From the NCBI GenBank assembly GCA_045579085.1, contig JAZNLO010000026.1, positions 35,822 through 99,821 on the forward strand: a stretch of 64,000 nt of DNA. The letters run 5' to 3'. The notes beneath the pieces are model-generated. The model was given only the letters and a program-made list of their open reading frames with translations. It did no database searches and had not been told where the DNA came from. Made by a program: the position numbers and the translations under genes. The stretch is from RGIG2206 sp045579085. GTDB taxonomy: Bacteria; Bacillota; Clostridia; Oscillospirales; Acutalibacteraceae. Shown in pieces: positions 60,240-64,000 of the stretch (position 1 is its first letter; every line of letters starts with the position of its first letter).

Positions 60240-60481
60240 AGCAATCCCTCCAAGCAGAAAGAAAATCACAATACAATAAGGTAATAGTATTTTAGCAGTT
60301 TACACAATGAAAATCAACTATTAAATTTAGAATTTTACTATATTTATAAAAAATCATTATGAATTTACATTTTGTTAATATTTCGATTTGTTTTCAAAAT
60401 TTTCTAATAATATTTTATGAGTCAAAGTAAATGATAGTATTGCAAACGCAATCGTAAAATATTTGCAAAGGAGTGAAAAAC

Positions 60482-60676
60482 ATGGCAAGAAGCAACAAGA
60501 TTAACGTTCCTGAGGCTCGTGAGGCTCTCGACCGTTTCAAGATGGAGGCTGCAGCTGAGGTTGGTGTAAATCTCAAGCAGGGCTACAACGGTGACCTTAC
60601 TTCTAAGCAGGCTGGTTCAGTTGGTGGACAGATGGTTAAGAAGATGATTGAGTCATATGAAAACAGCATGAAATAA
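60482..60676 (+). CDS. Small acid-soluble spore protein, alpha/beta type
   Basis: A 64-residue SASP. The N-terminal half has EAREALDRFKMEAAAEVGV, containing the GPR protease site after the Glu in FKME. The second half is NGDLTSKQAGSVGGQMVKKM, the DNA-binding signature. These proteins coat and protect DNA in dormant spores. GGAGTGAAAAAC precedes the ATG at 60482; a GTG nine bases upstream is less well placed. This is direct evidence that the organism forms spores. A forespore promoter was not recognised with confidence. Confidence 0.96.
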   Translation: MARSNKINVPEAREALDRFKMEAAAEVGVNLKQGYNGDLTSKQAGSVGGQMVKKMIESYENSMK

Positions 60677-60692
60677 CTGCATTTCCTATAGA

Positions 60693-60738
60693 AAAGAACC
60701 TCTTTGCAGTAATATCTGCAAAGAGGTTCTTTTAGCCT
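60693..60738. terminator. Bidirectional terminator after the SASP gene
   Basis: AAAAGAACCTCTTTGCAG (60693-60710) pairs perfectly with CTGCAAAGAGGTTCTTTT (60717-60734). It also overlaps the end of the convergent DUF554 gene (stop at 60732). Confidence 0.95.
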
Positions 60739-61460
60739 ATCAATAATTTTATCAATTCCCATATAACAGGAACAATAAGCGCGGGCAGCATATTGCCCAC
60801 TTTCAAACGTTTTGAGAACGCAAGATTAACGCCCACACCAAAAATGAGAATGTTCCCTACAGCCGAAAGAGAAACAAGCAGAGCGTCGCTCATTATGTTT
60901 CCGAAAGCAAGGCCGATAACGTTGAACAAGCCCTGATACAAAAACATCGGCAAGGCGGCAAACAACACACCGATACCTAAGGTTGACGCAAACACAAGGG
61001 CTATTACAGAGTCGAGCGCTGTTTTCGCAAACAGCACAGTCGGGTCACCGAGTCCGTCTTGTATACCGCCCACAACCGCCATCGCGCCCACGCAAATTAT
61101 CATAGAAACGGTTACAAAGCCTTCGGTGAAGCTTGAGTTGCTGCTTGCTTTTGCAAGGGTTTTCAGCTTATCGCCCAGTCTGTCGAGTGCAGATTCAATG
61201 TCTATAAGCTCGCCCGCAAGGCTGCCAAGCACCATTGAAATAATTATAATAAAAATATTGTTTGTTGCAAGCTTGCCTTCGTTTATCGTAAACATATTTT
61301 GCAACGCACCTGAAACGCCTATAAATATTGTGCACATACCGAGCGCTTGCATAAGAGTGCTCTGCACTTTGCTGCTCACACCTTTTTTCAGCAACAGACC
61401 TATTGCGCTTGCTGCAACGACTGCGGCAGTGTTGACGATGTTACCTATGCAAGGCATCAT
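60732..61460 (-). CDS. DUF554 family membrane protein
   Basis: About 242 residues with seven hydrophobic helices: GNIVNTAAVVAASAIGLLLKKG at the N-terminus, GSLAGELIDIESALDRLGDKL, TVSMIICVGAMAVVGGIQDG and DSVIALVFASTLGIGV. This is the DUF554 (YdfK/YqgA) pattern, of unknown transport or membrane function. The frame is open to 61502. The ATG pair at 61460/61457 follows GGAAGGG, and the protein then starts MMPCIGNIVNT as in relatives. It is monocistronic. Confidence 0.88.
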   Translation of the reverse strand: MMPCIGNIVNTAAVVAASAIGLLLKKGVSSKVQSTLMQALGMCTIFIGVSGALQNMFTINEGKLATNNIFIIIISMVLGSLAGELIDIESALDRLGDKLKTLAKASSNSSFTEGFVTVSMIICVGAMAVVGGIQDGLGDPTVLFAKTALDSVIALVFASTLGIGVLFAALPMFLYQGLFNVIGLAFGNIMSDALLVSLSAVGNILIFGVGVNLAFSKRLKVGNMLPALIVPVIWELIKLLIG

Positions 61461-61485
61461 TGCTACACATTCCCTTCCTTTTTTA

Positions 61486-61524
61486 AATGAAAAGGCACGC
61501 AAACACTTTCGTATCTGCGTGCCT
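61486..61524 (-). terminator. Terminator of the CAP-like lipoprotein gene
   Basis: AGGCACGCA (61493-61501) pairs with TGCGTGCCT (61516-61524), followed on the minus strand by TTTTCATTT. It lies 24 bases after the lipoprotein stop. Confidence 0.82.
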
Positions 61525-61547
61525 GATTTAACTGATAACCAGACAGA

Positions 61548-62429
61548 TTATCTGAGGTACATAAGGATGCACCAATAGGTAGAACCGCTGTAATCGAAGC
61601 ATCCAACACCGAGATTGTTGTACTTGTCATCGCCCGCAAGGATAACTTCCTTGTTAGCGTCAACTTCCATTATTGCATCGAAAGCAGCCTGAACATCCTT
61701 AAAGCTGTTCCAGATGTAGATTCTGGTGGTTCCGCGAGCCCAGATGCTGTAATCTGAGTAAGTGGTTGAGTGAGGCTTGAACTCGCCGTTAGCGTCTGTG
61801 AATACACGGGTGTCGTCCATTTTGCCGTCGCCCTCAGCAGCTTCCTCGAAAGCACGCTCAGTAGCAGCATAGTTGAGTGTGGTGTCAACAGCTATCTCAG
61901 CAAGACCTTCGTCTTTACGCTTCTGGTTGATGAGAGTAACCATCTCGTTTACTCTTGTTTCATCGGGAGCAACACGGTAAACAACAACGGTAACCTCTGC
62001 GTTGAAGTTACGGTCGTTAGTTGTCATTTTAACAACAGCAGCGCCGGCTTCAACACCGAGCACCTGACCCTTTTCGTCAACCTTAACGATTTCTTCGTTC
62101 TGGCTTTCGTAGTAGATGGATGGGTCTGCAGCGTCTGCAGGAAGGATAGTGGTTTCGATTTGACCGATAGTTCCGATGGGAACATAAACTACTTCTTTAT
62201 TAACGGTGACGCTCTGAACGTGCTTGCCGCTTCCAACGTTAGCAGGTTTCTTCTGAGACGGATTGCCAAGCTCGGCATATGTAACCTCAAGGTCAATCTT
62301 GCCGTCTGACTCAACAACGATATCCTGACCTTTAGAAGAAGCGGGCTTCTTTTCAGGTTCCTTGTTGCAAGCGGTCATAAATCCGCCGAGCATAACTGCA
62401 GCAAGAGCTAAAGCTATTAATTTTTTCAT
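61548..62429 (-). CDS. Lipoprotein with Ig-like and CAP-like domains
   Basis: A 293-residue lipoprotein. The signal peptide has lipobox FMTAC (Cys21). A bacterial Ig-like (Big2) domain follows, with VYVPIGTIGQIETTILPADAADPSI, ESQNEEIVKVDEKGQVLGVEAGAAVV. The C-terminal part (about 160-293) fits a CAP/SCP domain: VNEMVTLINQKRKDEGLAEI, LNYAATERAFEEA, and GVGCFDYSGSTYWCILMYLR. The usual SHxRP element with its histidine is replaced by DDTRVF, so this CAP domain is degenerate. GGAGGAGATAAGT before the ATG at 62429 fixes the start, although the frame is open to 62498. Confidence 0.85.
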   Translation of the reverse strand: MKKLIALALAAVMLGGFMTACNKEPEKKPASSKGQDIVVESDGKIDLEVTYAELGNPSQKKPANVGSGKHVQSVTVNKEVVYVPIGTIGQIETTILPADAADPSIYYESQNEEIVKVDEKGQVLGVEAGAAVVKMTTNDRNFNAEVTVVVYRVAPDETRVNEMVTLINQKRKDEGLAEIAVDTTLNYAATERAFEEAAEGDGKMDDTRVFTDANGEFKPHSTTYSDYSIWARGTTRIYIWNSFKDVQAAFDAIMEVDANKEVILAGDDKYNNLGVGCFDYSGSTYWCILMYLR

Positions 62430-62713
62430 ACTTATCTCCTCCATTACCGCAAAACAGCGGTTAAAGTAAACCAATTTTCTTTGCGCATCTAAAAACACAA
62501 AGCATATTGCGTATTGTTATTTTACAACATACTCAACAAATAATCAAGAGATTTTTTTGTTTTTGTTGGACAATTTATGATTAAAACCCTTAAAAAACGC
62601 TATTTGTTTTTGCGAATGTTAAAAATGAAAGATTATTAAAAAAATACCTTTATTTTGGTTGGAATTTGTAGTATTATATTATTATAGCATATAAAATGTA
62701 AGAGGTGATGTTT

Positions 62714-63061
62714 GTGGATAGCAAGATAAGGCTTGTAATAGCAGGAAATGAATACTATATCAACACCGATGAGAGCGAGGAATATATCCGCTCGCTTTCA
62801 AATGAAATCGAAAAAAGCATAGACAGCCTTTCTCGCAATAACCCCTGTCTGTCAACTACGATGGCGGCAGTGCTTTGCGCTTTGGAATATTGCGACAAGT
62901 GCCACAAAAACAACGAGGAGATTGCCAGACTTAACAGCGAGGTTAAAAAAGCCATTGCCGATTCTGCATCGAGCAGTCTGGAAGCCTCTGAGGCGATTAA
63001 GGAAATAGAATATTTAAGCGCAGAGAATCTTCGCTTGCGAGAGCTTGTTGCCGAGAAATGA
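62714..63061 (+). CDS. zapA: Cell division protein ZapA
   Basis: A 115-residue ZapA. The N-terminal beta-alpha domain is SKIRLVIAGNEYYINTDESEEYIRSLSNEIEKSI, and a C-terminal coiled coil runs from about residue 65 (NNEEIARLNSEVKKAI...). ZapA crosslinks FtsZ filaments at the division site. The start is GTG at 62714, with AGAGGTGATGTTT before it. Another GTG at 62705 is too close to the ribosome-binding site. It overlaps the next gene by four bases (ATGA). Confidence 0.88.
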   Translation: MDSKIRLVIAGNEYYINTDESEEYIRSLSNEIEKSIDSLSRNNPCLSTTMAAVLCALEYCDKCHKNNEEIARLNSEVKKAIADSASSSLEASEAIKEIEYLSAENLRLRELVAEK

Positions 63062-64000
63062 GTTGTGAAATTCTCGCACCCGCAGGCTCTAAAGAGTCGC
63101 TTGTTGCCGCAGTAAGAAGCGGCGCAGACGCAGTTTATCTGGGGCTTAGTAACTTTAGCGCGCGTCATAGCGCAGAAAACTTCACCGCCGACGAGCTTTC
63201 TGAGGCTGTGGATTATTGCAGCAAAAGAGGGGTTAAAACCTATCTCACGCTCAACACCCTTATTGCAGATTCAGAGCTTAACGAGGCACTCGATTGTGTA
63301 AAGGTGGCTGCAAGCGCAGGCGTAAACGGCATTATCGTTCAGGACTTAGGACTTGCGTCAATTATAAAAAAGGCATGCCCTGAGTTAAGGCTCCACGCAT
63401 CCACGCAGATGGCGGTGCATTCGCCGTCGGCGCTACCTATGCTCAAAAGGATGGGCTTTGACCGAGTTGTTTTGGCAAGAGAGCTGAGCGCAGATGAAAT
63501 TTTGGCTGTTACAAAAGAGGCTCATACGCTTGGAATAGAAACAGAGGTTTTTGTTCACGGTGCTTTATGTATGTGCCTTTCTGGGCAGTGCTATATGAGC
63601 GGTGTTATCGGCAGACGAAGCGGCAACAGAGGTCGCTGTGCGCAGCCTTGCCGATTAGAGTTTGAAAACGGGCAGTATCCGCTCAGTTTAAAGGACTTGT
63701 CGCTGATTGATTATGTTGCCGAACTCGAAAAGCAAGGGGTAAAGTCGCTGAAAATTGAGGGCAGAATGAAGCGCCCCGAATATGTTGCGGCGGCGGTAAG
63801 TGCGTTCAGAAACACAGTGGATAACGGCTTTTTGTCGCACACGCAGAGAGAGCTGCTCAGCGACGTTTTCAGCCGTTCGGGTCATACTGACGGTTATTAT
63901 AAGAATAAACTTGGCGCAGATATGTTCGGTCATCGCACGGATGCCGATGTTATATCATCGGCGCAGACTGTAAAGCGTGTGCACGAGCTTTACAGGAATG
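63058..64000 (+). CDS. U32 family peptidase / RlhA-type hydroxylase (truncated by window end)
   Basis: At least 314 residues, continuing past the window. It starts SCEILAPAGSKESLVAAVRSGADAVYLG, the U32 TIM-barrel pattern. The cysteine cluster ALCMCLSGQCYMSG and GRCAQPCRL matches the iron-sulphur or metal-binding cysteines of U32 proteins such as RlhA (23S rRNA hydroxylation) and its relatives. IEGRMKRPEYVAAAV is also conserved. Whether it is a protease or an RNA-modifying enzyme cannot be decided. It is coupled to zapA by the ATGA overlap, a common clostridial arrangement. Confidence 0.9.
   Translation, partial: MSCEILAPAGSKESLVAAVRSGADAVYLGLSNFSARHSAENFTADELSEAVDYCSKRGVKTYLTLNTLIADSELNEALDCVKVAASAGVNGIIVQDLGLASIIKKACPELRLHASTQMAVHSPSALPMLKRMGFDRVVLARELSADEILAVTKEAHTLGIETEVFVHGALCMCLSGQCYMSGVIGRRSGNRGRCAQPCRLEFENGQYPLSLKDLSLIDYVAELEKQGVKSLKIEGRMKRPEYVAAAVSAFRNTVDNGFLSHTQRELLSDVFSRSGHTDGYYKNKLGADMFGHRTDADVISSAQTVKRVHELYRN

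Noticed and set aside
63400..63445. Repeat shared with the 55.9 kb spacer (GATGGCGGTGC...CGTCGGCG)
   Set aside because: The match is short, lies inside U32 coding sequence with normal codons, and is probably chance.
1..64000. CRISPR arrays, prophage, transposases or integrases
   Set aside because: No regularly spaced repeats, phage structural genes or recombinase genes were seen anywhere in the window.

Overview
The window is a chromosomal segment around the replication origin of a spore-forming anaerobic Firmicute, most likely a clostridial (Oscillospiraceae/Ruminococcaceae-like) gut bacterium. The evidence is the gene set dnaA-dnaN-yaaA-recF-remB-gyrB-gyrA, a Noc/ParA/ParB cluster with parS sites, an alpha/beta-type small acid-soluble spore protein, a SpoIID-like enzyme, a SigH-like sigma factor, rubrerythrin, CIRCE/HrcA control of chaperones and a LexA box of the Bacillus type. 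The genome is moderately GC-balanced, with strong Shine-Dalgarno sequences and many TTG or GTG starts.

Layout. 0-9.2 kb: rubrerythrin, an ABC-F ATPase, MgtE behind a long leader, and the heat-shock operon hrcA-grpE-dnaK-dnaJ. 9.2-16.5 kb (minus): a small membrane protein, tRNA-Arg(ACG), then ftsE-ftsX with two coiled-coil M23 peptidases and a CtpA-type protease (a cell-wall remodelling module), and a PucR/CdaR-type regulator. 16.8-23.5 kb (plus): an M16 peptidase pair, an Lgt with unusual extensions at both ends, folD, a secreted membrane-anchored protein and a beta-lactamase-fold hydrolase. 23.6-34.1 kb (minus): dinB with a LexA box, gyrA, gyrB, remB, recF, yaaA, dnaN, dnaA. 34.1-35.0 kb: a THF-riboswitch-controlled folT lies between dnaA and parB. 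35.1-45.9 kb (minus): parB, parA, noc, rsmG, mnmG, mnmE, jag, yidC, yidD, rnpA, rpmH and a SpoIID-like gene. 46-51 kb (plus): citrate synthase, a membrane protein, a cation exchanger and two AT-rich glycosyltransferases. 51.3-64 kb: a eukaryotic-type hexokinase, lepA, a cyclase-family hydrolase, a sigma factor, a zinc-ribbon protein, three tandem paralogues of an unrecognised secreted family, a SASP, a DUF554-type membrane protein, a CAP-like lipoprotein, zapA and a U32 peptidase that runs off the window.

The most informative structural point is that the rpmH-to-parB block points the same way as dnaA. In Bacillus the two blocks diverge from oriC. Third-codon-position composition changes from G about equal to C (gyrB, dnaA) to strongly C over G (parA, mnmG) on the same strand. 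This puts the origin near 32.6-35 kb and makes the rpmH-parB block head-on to replication, an apparent ancient inversion. No prophage, transposon, CRISPR array or defence system is visible. The best candidates for undescribed biology are the tandem secreted family at 56.5-60.2 kb, the mgtE leader with a 25-codon upstream ORF, and the Lgt carrying a degenerate J-like tail.
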